A stretch of DNA of 64,000 nt from QHXM01 sp032160705 (GTDB taxonomy: Bacteria; Acidobacteriota; Blastocatellia; Pyrinomonadales; Pyrinomonadaceae): positions 310,001 through 374,000 of the forward strand of contig JAVHVE010000073.1 in NCBI GenBank assembly GCA_032160705.1. Reading direction: 5' to 3'. Position numbers and translations under genes: made by a program. This document shows, piece by piece, positions 52,681 to 60,996 of this stretch. Each line of letters starts with the position of its first letter. The first letter of the stretch is position 1. The notes under the pieces are model-generated. The model was not told where the DNA came from. It made no database searches and saw only the letters and a list, made by a program, of their open reading frames with translations.

Positions 52681-53129
52681 TAAAATTTCTTCCGGCTATC
52701 GAGCAGGATTGTGACCGGGCCATCGTTGACGAGTTCAACCTGCATCATGGCGCGAAAGCTTCCGGTCTCCACTCGCTCGACGTTGCGACGCGCTTCTCTG
52801 ACGAACGCTTCATAAAGCGGCTCGGCCACTTCCGGCGGCGCGGCTTCGCTCCACGAAGGGCGTCGCCCGCGTCGCGCGTCCCCGTAGAGCGTGAACTGCG
52901 AAACGATCAACACCGCGCCGCCTACCTCCTGAACGGATAAATTCATGCGACCATCCGCATCGTCGAAGATACGGATGGTCGCAATTTTTTCGACGAGATA
53001 CTTGATGTCCGTCTCGGCATCATCATGCGCCACGCCTAACAGCACGACGAGGCCGGAACCTATCTCGCCCAACACTTTCTCATCAACACTGACGCACGCA
53101 CGCGTGACGCGCTGGAGCACGGCTCGCAT
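52680..53129 (-). CDS. dtd: D-aminoacyl-tRNA deacylase
   Basis: 149 residues. Dtd removes D-amino acids (and Gly) from tRNA. Motifs are MRAVLQRVTRACVSVDEK, GLVVLLGVAHDD, the SQxTLxG motif VSQFTLYGDARRGRRPSW, and the NxGPxT motif NDGPVTILLDSRKKF at the C-terminus. The start lies 7 bp after the amidase stop, suggesting one transcript. Confidence 0.95.
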   Translation of the reverse strand: MRAVLQRVTRACVSVDEKVLGEIGSGLVVLLGVAHDDAETDIKYLVEKIATIRIFDDADGRMNLSVQEVGGAVLIVSQFTLYGDARRGRRPSWSEAAPPEVAEPLYEAFVREARRNVERVETGSFRAMMQVELVNDGPVTILLDSRKKF

Positions 53130-53136
53130 CAGGCTT

Positions 53137-53961
53137 CTACTTCTCGTCTGGAATTATCAACACCTGTTCGGGAAGGATCAGGCCATTCTTCAATGCGTTT
53201 GCCTTTTCGATGAGCGGGTACAGATTGCCTTTGCCATAATATTTCTTGGCAATAGCGAAGAGGCTGTCCCCGGCTGCGACCGTGTGCGTCCGTTGCGACT
53301 TGGTGGGGTCTGGAGTCAGAGAGATGACGGAGGAGGCCTCGTGCTCGTCGCCTTTTCCCTTCGCCGCCCAGTAGTATTGCCAGAATCCGCCAGCGCCCTC
53401 GAAGGGAAACTTACGAGGATCGGAGCGCGAGCCATCGGTAATGATGTTGCGGTGTGTGGTGATGTCCTCTGTAGCCAGATTGAACTTCTCGGTCAGCCAG
53501 GCGCACAACTCGGCCACGCTTTTCACCTGGGCATCGGTATAGACAGGACTCAACGAGAGATCGGCTTTCTGCACAATTTCAATCCCGATGGTCACCTTGT
53601 TGACCTGACCGTTGGCCGCTCCACGAAATCTGGTGGCGCGTCCGGCGTGGATGCAGTAGAACTTTGCGAGGTCAGGATTCAATTTCCAGATGCTGCCATC
53701 TCGCTCGACCGTGAAGTCGACACTGACCGGGCGGCCATCGCCGGGATTGGCCAGATAGAGCGTGTCACCATGTTTTCCTGAGCCTGCCGTATCGTGTAGA
53801 ACGATGCCCAGAATTTTCGTGCGTCCCGGCTTGATGTTCTTGGCTTTAAGTTCTGTCCAGGTGGGTTGTTTCATCGTCTGTGCCTCCAGCACTAGCTCGC
53901 CCTCTGAAGCGAACGGGTAAATTTTCTTTCCGGGTTGATGTAACTCTGCTCGCCACATCAC
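53137..53961 (-). CDS. N-acetylmuramoyl-L-alanine amidase with LysM domain
   Basis: 274 residues. The Amidase_2 domain is about 30-195: GIVLHDTAGSGKHGD (zinc His), FYCIHAGRATRFRG (second His) and TTHRNIITDGSRSDP. The C-terminal LysM spans about 225-272 (THTVAAGDSLFAIAKKYYG). It cleaves peptidoglycan stems from sugar chains. No signal peptide is visible, so it may leave the cell by another route or act like an endolysin. The start could be internal at MKQPTWTELKAKN. Confidence 0.85.
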   Translation of the reverse strand: MMWRAELHQPGKKIYPFASEGELVLEAQTMKQPTWTELKAKNIKPGRTKILGIVLHDTAGSGKHGDTLYLANPGDGRPVSVDFTVERDGSIWKLNPDLAKFYCIHAGRATRFRGAANGQVNKVTIGIEIVQKADLSLSPVYTDAQVKSVAELCAWLTEKFNLATEDITTHRNIITDGSRSDPRKFPFEGAGGFWQYYWAAKGKGDEHEASSVISLTPDPTKSQRTHTVAAGDSLFAIAKKYYGKGNLYPLIEKANALKNGLILPEQVLIIPDEK

Positions 53962-54089
53962 GAAACTCGCGCTGAGAGTCGTGGAGCGATGGGGATATTA
54001 CTGAAGCGGCCAGATAATACCACAAAAGCGAAGATGCTTTCGTCAGCATTGGATATTTATGATAACGCCGATTGGGAAAGCAGCGCAGA

Positions 54090-54818
54090 TCAAGATTTCT
54101 TCGGCGGGCGGCTCGGCCTGATCTCGATACGGCTTGGCAGGCTGCGCTCGTCCGTGTGAAGCAGATCAACCACGACGCGGGCGATGTCTGCGGGCTGCAA
54201 CTGCCAGCTTTTACTCTCGTCCGGCTCTTCATTCCCGAAATGCGTGTTGACCGAGCCGGGCATGATGTAGCTGACCTTGATGCCGTCGTGCCGCACCTCC
54301 TGCATCATCGCTTCGCTGAAACCGTTGAGGCCGAATTTCGAGGCATTGTAGGCCGTCATCTGCGGGTGCGCGTTTGTGCCCGCCAGCGAAGAGATGTTGA
54401 TGATGTAGCCGCCGCTGCGCTTCTTCATCTCTGGGATCGCTTCGCGGCAGCAATAGAAGACGCCGAAGAGATTTGTTTCCAGCACCGCGCGGAAATCCTC
54501 CGGCTCGGTTTCCTCGACCCGCCCGAAGATGCCAATGCCCGCGTTATTGACCAGCACATCGAGGCCGCCAAACTCCGCGACCGTATGTTCGACGAGAGCC
54601 TTCACCTCATCGTAATCGCGCACGTCACACACCGCGCCGGTCACGCCACCCTCACCCGCGTCGCCTAGCTCCCTGACAGCCTGCTCAACTTCATCCGCAT
54701 GCCGCGCGCTGATGCACACGTTCATTCCCTCGCGCATCAGAGCCTCCGCAATCGCACGCCCAATTCCCTTCGTGCTTCCCGTGACAATCGCTATTTTGCC
54801 GTTGAGATTCATAATCAA
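54090..54818 (-). CDS. Short-chain dehydrogenase/reductase
   Basis: 242 residues, classical SDR. IAIVTGSTKGIGRAIAEAL (about 8-26), LDVLVNNAGIGIFG, catalytic Ser in INISSLAGTNAHP and YNASKFGLNGFSEAMM, and IMPGSVNTHFGNEEPDE. The substrate is unknown. It shows similarity in style to 3-ketoacyl-ACP reductase-like SDRs, but no fatty acid genes are near. Confidence 0.87.
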   Translation of the reverse strand: MIMNLNGKIAIVTGSTKGIGRAIAEALMREGMNVCISARHADEVEQAVRELGDAGEGGVTGAVCDVRDYDEVKALVEHTVAEFGGLDVLVNNAGIGIFGRVEETEPEDFRAVLETNLFGVFYCCREAIPEMKKRSGGYIINISSLAGTNAHPQMTAYNASKFGLNGFSEAMMQEVRHDGIKVSYIMPGSVNTHFGNEEPDESKSWQLQPADIARVVVDLLHTDERSLPSRIEIRPSRPPKKS

Positions 54819-54823
54819 AAGCC

Positions 54824-54897
54824 GTAACAGGTGACAAGTGACAGGTGACAGGTTAGAACAAGCTTTTACTTGTCACCTGTCACTTGTCACCTGTCAC
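54824..54897. repeat. Heptamer-armed palindrome R20 (GTGACAG/GTGACAA family)
   Basis: The left arm is 54824-54853 and the right arm 54868-54897. The loop AGAACAAGCTTTTACT is the inverse form of the R7 loop. A GTGACAG unit supplies the gatB stop codon. Confidence 0.88.
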
Positions 54898-56369
54898 GCA
54901 TTGAGTTTCTCCTTCAATCTTTCGTTGACCACTTTCGGATTCGCTTTGCCTTTTGAGGCTTTCATCACCTGTCCGACGAAGAAGCCGAAGAGGGTTTCTT
55001 TGCCTGCGCGGTATTGTTCAAGTTGCTGCGGCGAGGCTGCGACCACCTGCTCGATGATGGTGTCAATCTCGCCCGTGTCGCTTAACTGCACCAGCCCTCG
55101 CTCTTCGACAATAGCAGCGGCTGTCTTGCCTGATGCGAACATCTCGACCAGCACATCTTTGCCCTGTTTGCCGCTGATCTTACCTTCGTCAATCAGACGC
55201 AGCAGCGCGGCGAGTTCTTGCGGAGAGACGGGGCAACGCTCCGCCGTGATGCCTGCCGCTTCCATCTCGCGCAAGAGTTCTGACCTGATCCAGTTGGCGG
55301 CTGTGCGCGGGTCATTGGTAGCCTGGGTCGCCTGCTCGTAGTAATCTGCGAGAGCGCGATTGGACGTTAATTGTGCGGCGTCGTTGTATGACAGATTGTA
55401 CTCTTCCATGAAACGATTGCGACGCACGTCCGGCAATTCGGGCAGAGACTCGCGCACGCTCTCGATTAATTCTTGTGAGATAATAAGCGGCGGCAAATCC
55501 GGCTCAGGAAAGTAGCGATAATCGTGCGCCTCTTCCTTCGAGCGCATGACGCGCGTCTCGGCAGCGCGCTCGTCCCACAGGCGTGTCTCCTGAGCAACGC
55601 GCCCGCCCGATTCGATCAGTGCGATCTGCCGTTCAATCTCAAACTCGATAGCGCGTTGCATGAAACGCACGGAGTTGAGATTCTTCAACTCGACCTTTGT
55701 CCCGAAATTCTCATCCCCAATCCGCCGCACGGAGACGTTGGCTTCACAGCGCAAGTTTCCCTTCTCCATGTCCGCGTCCGAAGCGCCGACCCATTGTAAA
55801 GCCTGGCGCACGTGGTTGACATAATCATAAGCCTGCCACGATGAGCGAAAGTCCGGCTCGGTGACGATTTCCGCCAGCGGTGTTCCGGCGCGGTTGAGAT
55901 CAATGTAGGAGTAACGATCAACTTCCGGCAAACCTTCGTGGACGTTCTTGCCCGCGTCTTCTTCCAGATGAAGGCGTGTGATCCGAACTTTCAGAGGTCG
56001 CCACTCGCGCGCGTGACCACCTTCGTCGCGCTCGGCGGTCATAATCTCCAACTCGCCGCGCTCTGAGAAAGGCTGGTCGTATTGCGAGATTTGATAGCCC
56101 TTCGGCAGGTCTGGATAAAAATAGTTCTTGCGCGCGAAGATTGATTTTTCGTTAATCTGTAGGGAAAGGGCGAGAGCCGCACGCGCGCCGAGTTCGATAG
56201 CGCGGCGATTCAGTACGGGCAACGCGCCCGGCAATCCCAGACAGACCGGACAAGTGTTCGCATTCGGCTCATCCCCGAACCGCGTCGAACACCCGCAAAA
56301 GATTTTCGACGCCGTGCTCAATTGAGCATGAATCTCAAGACCGATGACAGTTTCCCATCCAGTTTTCAT
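54894..56369 (-). CDS. gatB: Aspartyl/glutamyl-tRNA amidotransferase subunit B
   Basis: 491 residues. GatB activates misacylated Glu-tRNA(Gln) or Asp-tRNA(Asn) for amidation. Motifs are VIGLEIHAQLSTASKIFCGC, NTCPVCLGLPGALPVLN, IGLEIHxQL-type signatures, FYPDLPKGYQISQYDQP and LNRAGTPLAEIVTEPD. The YqeY-like tail domain ends VGQVMKASKGKANPKVV. GatA and GatC are not in this window. Confidence 0.96.
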   Translation of the reverse strand: MKTGWETVIGLEIHAQLSTASKIFCGCSTRFGDEPNANTCPVCLGLPGALPVLNRRAIELGARAALALSLQINEKSIFARKNYFYPDLPKGYQISQYDQPFSERGELEIMTAERDEGGHAREWRPLKVRITRLHLEEDAGKNVHEGLPEVDRYSYIDLNRAGTPLAEIVTEPDFRSSWQAYDYVNHVRQALQWVGASDADMEKGNLRCEANVSVRRIGDENFGTKVELKNLNSVRFMQRAIEFEIERQIALIESGGRVAQETRLWDERAAETRVMRSKEEAHDYRYFPEPDLPPLIISQELIESVRESLPELPDVRRNRFMEEYNLSYNDAAQLTSNRALADYYEQATQATNDPRTAANWIRSELLREMEAAGITAERCPVSPQELAALLRLIDEGKISGKQGKDVLVEMFASGKTAAAIVEERGLVQLSDTGEIDTIIEQVVAASPQQLEQYRAGKETLFGFFVGQVMKASKGKANPKVVNERLKEKLNA

Positions 56370-56374
56370 AAATA

Positions 56375-56468
56375 GTTAAGAGAATACAGAAGACAGGAGT
56401 CAGAAGTCAGAAGGGATCAGGCGGAGAACCGCTTTCACAGATATTCTTTTCTCCTGTCTCCTGCTTTA
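56375..56468. repeat. Heptamer-armed palindrome R21 (CAGGAGT/CAGAAGT family)
   Basis: The left arm is 56384-56413 and the right arm 56446-56467 (shorter). The loop GGCGGAGAACCGC plus TTTCACAGATATTC matches R17 in inverse. Confidence 0.86.
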
Positions 56469-57536
56469 TTGTCTCAGCCAGCCTGGTTGCGCGCCAGCGC
56501 GACGGGCTTCTTCTTCGAGCAAGCGCCAGCGCGTTTGAAGTCCCGCTTGCGCTGCCTCTAATTCGTGCAGACGAAAGATGAGATTCGCTCGCTCTCCGGC
56601 ATAATCATAATTCGCGTAGGGTACACCAAAGGATGTCACAGCCGGGGCGATAATCCCCTGGGCGATGCCGCCGCGCCGCCCGAAACCTCTGGAAGCGAGC
56701 CCAGCATTAAGCCGCACGCGGCCTGGTGGTGTCGCGCCGCCGAAAGCTAGAAAGCCCGTGACTTGTGCGCCGCTGGTGTTTCCACGCATGAAGCCAGGAT
56801 TCCCTGTCACAACGGGAAACCTTGTGGCCGGATGCCGCCACCGAAAAGTCGGCGCAACATTTGTGACGAGACCGTATGTTCCCACGTCCACACCCTCAGG
56901 AATTTCTGCCAGCCGTGCGCGGACATAAATCACCTGTGCGTCGAGAGCGGCAATCTCAGTTCGCAATTGGGTTGACCGTGTTCGCCAGTAATTTTCCGCC
57001 TGAACTTCTTCCATCCGGCTCTGGCGCGCTGTTTCGCTCAGGCGCTTTGTTTCTTCATCGTTGCGGCGGCGCACCTCTTCAAGCGATGGCAGCCCCAATT
57101 CCATGCGGCGACGCTCGTACTCTTGCTCGCTCATCTGGCGCGCGCGGCGCGCAGCTTCGATGTCCTGCTTCGTCAACTCTCTTCGGGACGCTCGCGACCG
57201 CGTTGCTACGCTCCTGGCTGTTGCCTGCTGTTCTGCACGTTTGAGCAGACCACCCGCTGGCTCTTTGTTGGCGCGTTCTGTGGCCTCAATATCAATGCTC
57301 GACATGAGGAGCGTGATGTTGATGCCGGGCGAGGCTTCATACGTCAGCGTTAGCTTCGTCACCGTAAATGTTGCTGGGATTTCCAGGCGACGCCCGCTCC
57401 GCAGGATGACTGTGTAGGCACAGGCAACGACGGGCAGCAGCAGGGCGAGCATGACGGCGCAGCCAAGGCGTGCGGCAGACAGCGTAAATCCATTCCGGCT
57501 GAAGCCCCGTAAATATCCTTTGAGCGCATGAAACAT
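56466..57536 (-). CDS. Secreted or anchored coiled-coil protein of unknown function
   Basis: I do not recognise the family. 356 residues. The N-terminal hydrophobic signal is about 22-42 (LGCAVMLALLLPVVACAYT). A short beta region (VILRSGRRLEIP, LTYEASPGINITL) resembles the start of DUF-type lipoproteins that handle SH3-like folds. A highly charged helical stretch (about 90-205) with Arg/Glu heptads and a Gly/Arg/Ala-rich region (about 215-310) follow. A final helix is rich in Glu and Arg. Confidence 0.5.
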   Translation of the reverse strand: MFHALKGYLRGFSRNGFTLSAARLGCAVMLALLLPVVACAYTVILRSGRRLEIPATFTVTKLTLTYEASPGINITLLMSSIDIEATERANKEPAGGLLKRAEQQATARSVATRSRASRRELTKQDIEAARRARQMSEQEYERRRMELGLPSLEEVRRRNDEETKRLSETARQSRMEEVQAENYWRTRSTQLRTEIAALDAQVIYVRARLAEIPEGVDVGTYGLVTNVAPTFRWRHPATRFPVVTGNPGFMRGNTSGAQVTGFLAFGGATPPGRVRLNAGLASRGFGRRGGIAQGIIAPAVTSFGVPYANYDYAGERANLIFRLHELEAAQAGLQTRWRLLEEEARRAGAQPGWLRQ

Positions 57537-57582
57537 CGTCGGTTTGCTCCTACATCATCAGAAAATCGCGTTGTTTTCGTTC

Positions 57583-57599
57583 GTGAGTATAACACTCAC
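57583..57599. promoter_or_regulatory. Small inverted repeat between divergent genes
   Basis: GTGAGT and ACTCAC flank ATAAC. It lies 47 bp upstream of the coiled-coil gene and could be a regulator site. The arms are only 6 bp, so it may be chance. Confidence 0.3.
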
Positions 57600-57806
57600 A
57601 GAAATTGGCGCTCAAACTGTGGAGATGAGTGTCCTGTGCAAGACAGCAAAAATCCTTGCCGACAAAGGGCGTGTTTGGTGTACAATCCGCCCATCCTAAG
57701 CCTTCGCTCGCAGTTTGAAAACACGCGGAAGCGTCCTTTGAGAAAGACGATGCGACCGCTCCCGGTTGTGAACACTTTTCTCAAAAAGGAGAGATAAAAG
57801 ATAATT

Positions 57807-58223
57807 ATGGCAAAAACCATCTGCAAACTTCTTGGTGTGGTCTTCCTTCTCGTCGGGATCATCGGGTTTGTTAAGCCCGACCTGATGGGCACTCACCTGA
57901 GTATGGCGCACAATCTGGTGCACATTCTTTCAGGTATCATCGCTCTCTACTTCGGCTTCGCTGGTTCGCTCAGCGGCGCGCGCGGCTTCGCTCTGGCCTT
58001 TGGAGCTGTCTATCTGCTGCTTGGCATTGTCGGCTTCATCATGGGTGCGCCAGGAACGTCAGCCATCGCTAACATGACGATGGAAGATAGTCGTCTGTGG
58101 AAGGTCATCCCCGGCACACTGGAACTGGGAACGGCTGACCATGCGATTCATATCCTGCTCGGCATAGTTTTCCTGGTGGGCGCGCTGATGACGAAGTCTG
58201 ATGCTGCACGAGCGATAGACTAA
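57807..58223 (+). CDS. DUF4383-like small membrane protein
   Basis: 138 residues with four hydrophobic segments (about 5-24, 38-55, 62-82, 112-131). The pattern AHNLVHILSGIIALYFG and DHAIHILLGIVFLVGAL fits DUF4383-like proteins. The ribosome site AAAAAGGAGAG is well placed. The function is unknown. R22 follows its stop. Confidence 0.7.
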   Translation: MAKTICKLLGVVFLLVGIIGFVKPDLMGTHLSMAHNLVHILSGIIALYFGFAGSLSGARGFALAFGAVYLLLGIVGFIMGAPGTSAIANMTMEDSRLWKVIPGTLELGTADHAIHILLGIVFLVGALMTKSDAARAID

Positions 58224-58227
58224 GAAC

Positions 58228-58317
58228 ATTTTAGATTGCGGATTACGGAATGCGGATTTTAAGAGCGTCCCTCAATCGCTCTTAAAATCCGCAATCTGAA
58301 TTCTGAAATCTAAAATC
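58228..58317. repeat. Palindromic element R22 (GCGGATTAC/GATT-type 9-mers)
   Basis: The inner stem tgcggattttaagagcg / cgctcttaaaatccgca is a perfect 17 bp around a 9-nt loop. Outer arms (ATTTTAGATTGCGG and the inverse, which also has TCTGAAATCTAAAAT) extend it. It lies between convergent genes and holds the receptor stop codon. Confidence 0.87.
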
Positions 58318-60697
58318 GGAAGCTTGCTCCGCCTCTTCCCACAATGCCGGGGGCGCGAAATCCGTTTTCAAAATACTTCCGATCAAAAATATTATCCGCG
58401 CCGCCGAACAGAACCAGGACTACATCTTCAGACAGAGGCCGCTCGTAAGAGAGATGCGCGTCCGCCTTCGTGTAACCCCTGAAAGTGAGGATGGCCTGCC
58501 TGCTAAAATCGCTGGTAAAGACGGGAGCGATGTACGCGCCTGTGTGGTTGAGATCGAAGCTGACGAGCAGGGCGCGGTAGCGTTGATTGAGCGTCAGCCC
58601 GAAGAGATGACGCGGGATGACGTACTCTGGCTGTAAGCCTGAGCCGGGCACAAACTGATCGCTGTTCGTGTAGGTGTACGACGCACGTAAATCCGTGCCG
58701 CGATGCGGCGCGGCTTCCACGTAGCTCTCGACACCGCGCGACAGCCCGCCCGGACGATTGATGTAACCTCCGAAACGTCCCAAACCCAGCGGGTCAATCA
58801 CAAATCCCCTGAAAGCAATGGCGCGTTGTAGGCGAGTGTAGAAATAGGTCGCACCGAAGCGCAGGCGATCCCCGTAGAGACGCTGGTCAAAGCCGCCGTC
58901 AATGCCGATGGATTGCTCGGCTCTGACGGTCGCATCTCCGACCCGCTGCGGCGAACTCCCAATCACCGCTTCACCAAAACGCTCGAACAAAGAGGGAGCG
59001 CGAAAGCCGTTGCCGACGTGCGCGCGCAGCTTCGTGCCTGTCGTGCGAATAAAATAAGCGATTGCGCCATCGCCCGTGACTGAAGTTTTAGCCTCGATGC
59101 CACTCAAAACTCCGGGTCGGTCGTCTGCGCTGACACGGTAAAACTGCCCGCGCATACCCAATGAGATTTGCAGGCGATCATTGAGCAGAAAGATTTGGTC
59201 TTGCCCGAAGACGGCGAACGTGCGCTGGCGGTCGGTCGTGCCGTTGAGTAGAGAGAATGAAGGAAAAGATTCCTGAAAGAGCGACTCGCGCTCATATTCC
59301 ATTCCGGCTGTCAGGAGATTCGCGCGCCCCAATCGGAAGTTGGCGCGAGCGTCGAGCGTGTCGGTCGAGCCGTTGTTGGTGCTGTTGAACTCGAAATCAC
59401 CGAACGGGAAAAAGGAGGCGAAGCGCGGATCAACCTGCGCCCCGTTGTAATTCCGCCGCTGCGACGAAACGCGCTGGTAAGCGACCGAGTAAGAGAAAAG
59501 CTCATTAACGCTTTGCGAGAGGCGGACGCTCGCCACCAGCAGGCGATTGCGTCGTCCCTGATCCGGGTTATTCGTGTCAGGTTGAAAGGTGACGCCCTCG
59601 ATGGCCGACGGATAAAGCTCGGCGGACGTGAACGCGCCGGAGAGCGCAAACGGATCGTTGTTGACGCGGGCGTTGGAGAGCGTGCCGTAAAAGTTTGCGC
59701 TCAACTGGACGGAAGGCGTCGCATCAAACTGAAAACGCGCGCCAAGGCCCGTGTTGCCGTACTCGTCATTGCCATCAACGCCGCGTCTGACATCAATGCG
59801 CGCCAGCCCGAAGCTATAGCCGGCTCGTCGCCCGATGCCGCCGGAACCTTTCAGGCGCTCACGAGAGAGACCGAGGTTGCCGCCCTCAAAACTAGCCTCA
59901 TATCGCGCACGGCCTGCGCCTGTCTTCGGGACAAGATTGATAACTCCGCCGATAGCGTTTGTGCCGTAGATGGAAGACCCGGAGCCTCGCAGGATTTCGA
60001 CGCGGTCGAGGTCTGCGGGCAGAATGTCAGTGATGAAAGGCAACGCCGAGCCATCTATGTATGCAGCATCGCGCACACGCAAACCGTCTAAAAGAATCGC
60101 CGTATCGGGATTTCTCTGCCCGCGCAGGCGTAAGCTTGTGATTGCGCCGTATGAGCCTTGCTGCTGCACACGCAACCCCGGCGTGCCACGCAGAGCTTCC
60201 GCTAATGTCAACTCGCGCCTTGCTTCAATCTGCTCTTCTTCGACGAGTGTGACAGCTTTCGAGACTTCGTCGGCGCGCTGCGGTGTGCCGGTCGCTACGA
60301 CCACCACGTTTTCGTTGACCGTCCCGACCGAAAGCACGAAATCACGGTCAGCTTTTTGCCCACGTTCGACACGCAACTCCTCGGAAGTTGTGACAGCAAA
60401 CCCGCGCGCCGCCACCTCCAAAATATAATCGCCGGGCGCGAGGCCGTTAAAGGCATAGATGCCCTCTTCGTTAGTCCGCGCGAAGAGCCGGATGCCTGCG
60501 CGCGAGCGTAAATGCACTTCTGCGCCCGGCACACTCGCGCCGCGCTCATCCGTGATGTGCCCTGAAACGGTTGCGCCGCTTTGTGCGAAGACGCTGGTTG
60601 AGAATGAAAAGAGAAGAATCAGCAGAGCAGCAGTAATGATGCTCGCCAGTTTCGTTAGCGCGACAGGTTGCCCTGTCTCTTTGATGGAATGTGTCAT
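58310..60697 (-). CDS. btuB: TonB-dependent receptor, BtuB-like (cobalamin)
   Basis: I use the ATG at 60697 (AGGAGA upstream), giving 795 residues; a longer frame to 60778 runs into the riboswitch. The protein has a signal peptide, a carboxypeptidase-like domain (ATVSGHITDERGASVPGAEVHLRSRAG) and a plug domain (RELTLAEALRGTPGLRVQQQ, DRVEILRGSGSSIYGTNAIGG). The 22-strand barrel ends GGASFRF. The upstream cobalamin riboswitch and neighbouring btuFCD genes identify the cargo as a corrinoid; sequence alone would only say TonB-dependent receptor. Confidence 0.88.
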   Translation of the reverse strand: MTHSIKETGQPVALTKLASIITAALLILLFSFSTSVFAQSGATVSGHITDERGASVPGAEVHLRSRAGIRLFARTNEEGIYAFNGLAPGDYILEVAARGFAVTTSEELRVERGQKADRDFVLSVGTVNENVVVVATGTPQRADEVSKAVTLVEEEQIEARRELTLAEALRGTPGLRVQQQGSYGAITSLRLRGQRNPDTAILLDGLRVRDAAYIDGSALPFITDILPADLDRVEILRGSGSSIYGTNAIGGVINLVPKTGAGRARYEASFEGGNLGLSRERLKGSGGIGRRAGYSFGLARIDVRRGVDGNDEYGNTGLGARFQFDATPSVQLSANFYGTLSNARVNNDPFALSGAFTSAELYPSAIEGVTFQPDTNNPDQGRRNRLLVASVRLSQSVNELFSYSVAYQRVSSQRRNYNGAQVDPRFASFFPFGDFEFNSTNNGSTDTLDARANFRLGRANLLTAGMEYERESLFQESFPSFSLLNGTTDRQRTFAVFGQDQIFLLNDRLQISLGMRGQFYRVSADDRPGVLSGIEAKTSVTGDGAIAYFIRTTGTKLRAHVGNGFRAPSLFERFGEAVIGSSPQRVGDATVRAEQSIGIDGGFDQRLYGDRLRFGATYFYTRLQRAIAFRGFVIDPLGLGRFGGYINRPGGLSRGVESYVEAAPHRGTDLRASYTYTNSDQFVPGSGLQPEYVIPRHLFGLTLNQRYRALLVSFDLNHTGAYIAPVFTSDFSRQAILTFRGYTKADAHLSYERPLSEDVVLVLFGGADNIFDRKYFENGFRAPGIVGRGGASFRF

Positions 60698-60737
60698 GGT
60701 AGCTTCTCCTGCCCGTCGCAGTACGAGCTTGAAAGTG

Positions 60738-60996
60738 AGCAACGGACAGGTCTCCTGACTCGCGGTTCTGAGCTTCAAACAATGCTCGCCCGCCCTCCGC
60801 GCCTTCCCGCGAAAGTGAGGGATGAGGGATGAGGGATGAGGGATGAATGAAAAGCTGTTGCCTTTTATTCATCCCTCATCCCTCATCCTTCATCCCTCCT
60901 TCCCCAGTGGCCTGATTTCGGAGCGCAGTCACCGCTTACAGTTGCGCGGGCAGTGGCGGCTTCGCACCGCCTTCCCTCTGGTCCGTCGCCCGGTTT
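60738..60996 (-). ncRNA. Cobalamin riboswitch upstream of btuB, interrupted by palindrome R24
   Basis: In minus-strand order: GGGAAGGCGGTGCGAAGCC, CTGCCCGCGCAACTGTAAGC (B12-box type), GGCCACTGGGGAA, then an 87-bp GGGATGA-type palindrome, then CGGGAAGGCGCGGAGG and GAGTCAGGAGACCTGTCCG. The conserved blocks are all in order and in the leader of a B12 receptor. The palindrome occupies the loop of the CCACTG/GGGAAGGC peripheral stem, where length is known to vary. It begins just after the btuD stop. Confidence 0.92.
60815..60901. repeat. Heptamer-armed palindrome R24 (GGGATGA family) inside riboswitch
   Basis: The left arm (60816-60849) is four or five GGGATGA units. The right arm (60866-60899) is TCATCCC units. 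The loop AAAAGCTGTTGCCTTTT matches R5. It would extend a riboswitch hairpin by some 35 bp. Confidence 0.9.

Noticed and set aside
53137..53961. Amidase considered as a prophage endolysin
   Set aside because: No phage structural, holin or integrase genes are near, and it is packed with dtd.
60698..60778. Longer btuB start reading into the leader
   Set aside because: It overlaps the conserved riboswitch 3' block; the ATG at 60697 has AGGAGA and begins a signal peptide.
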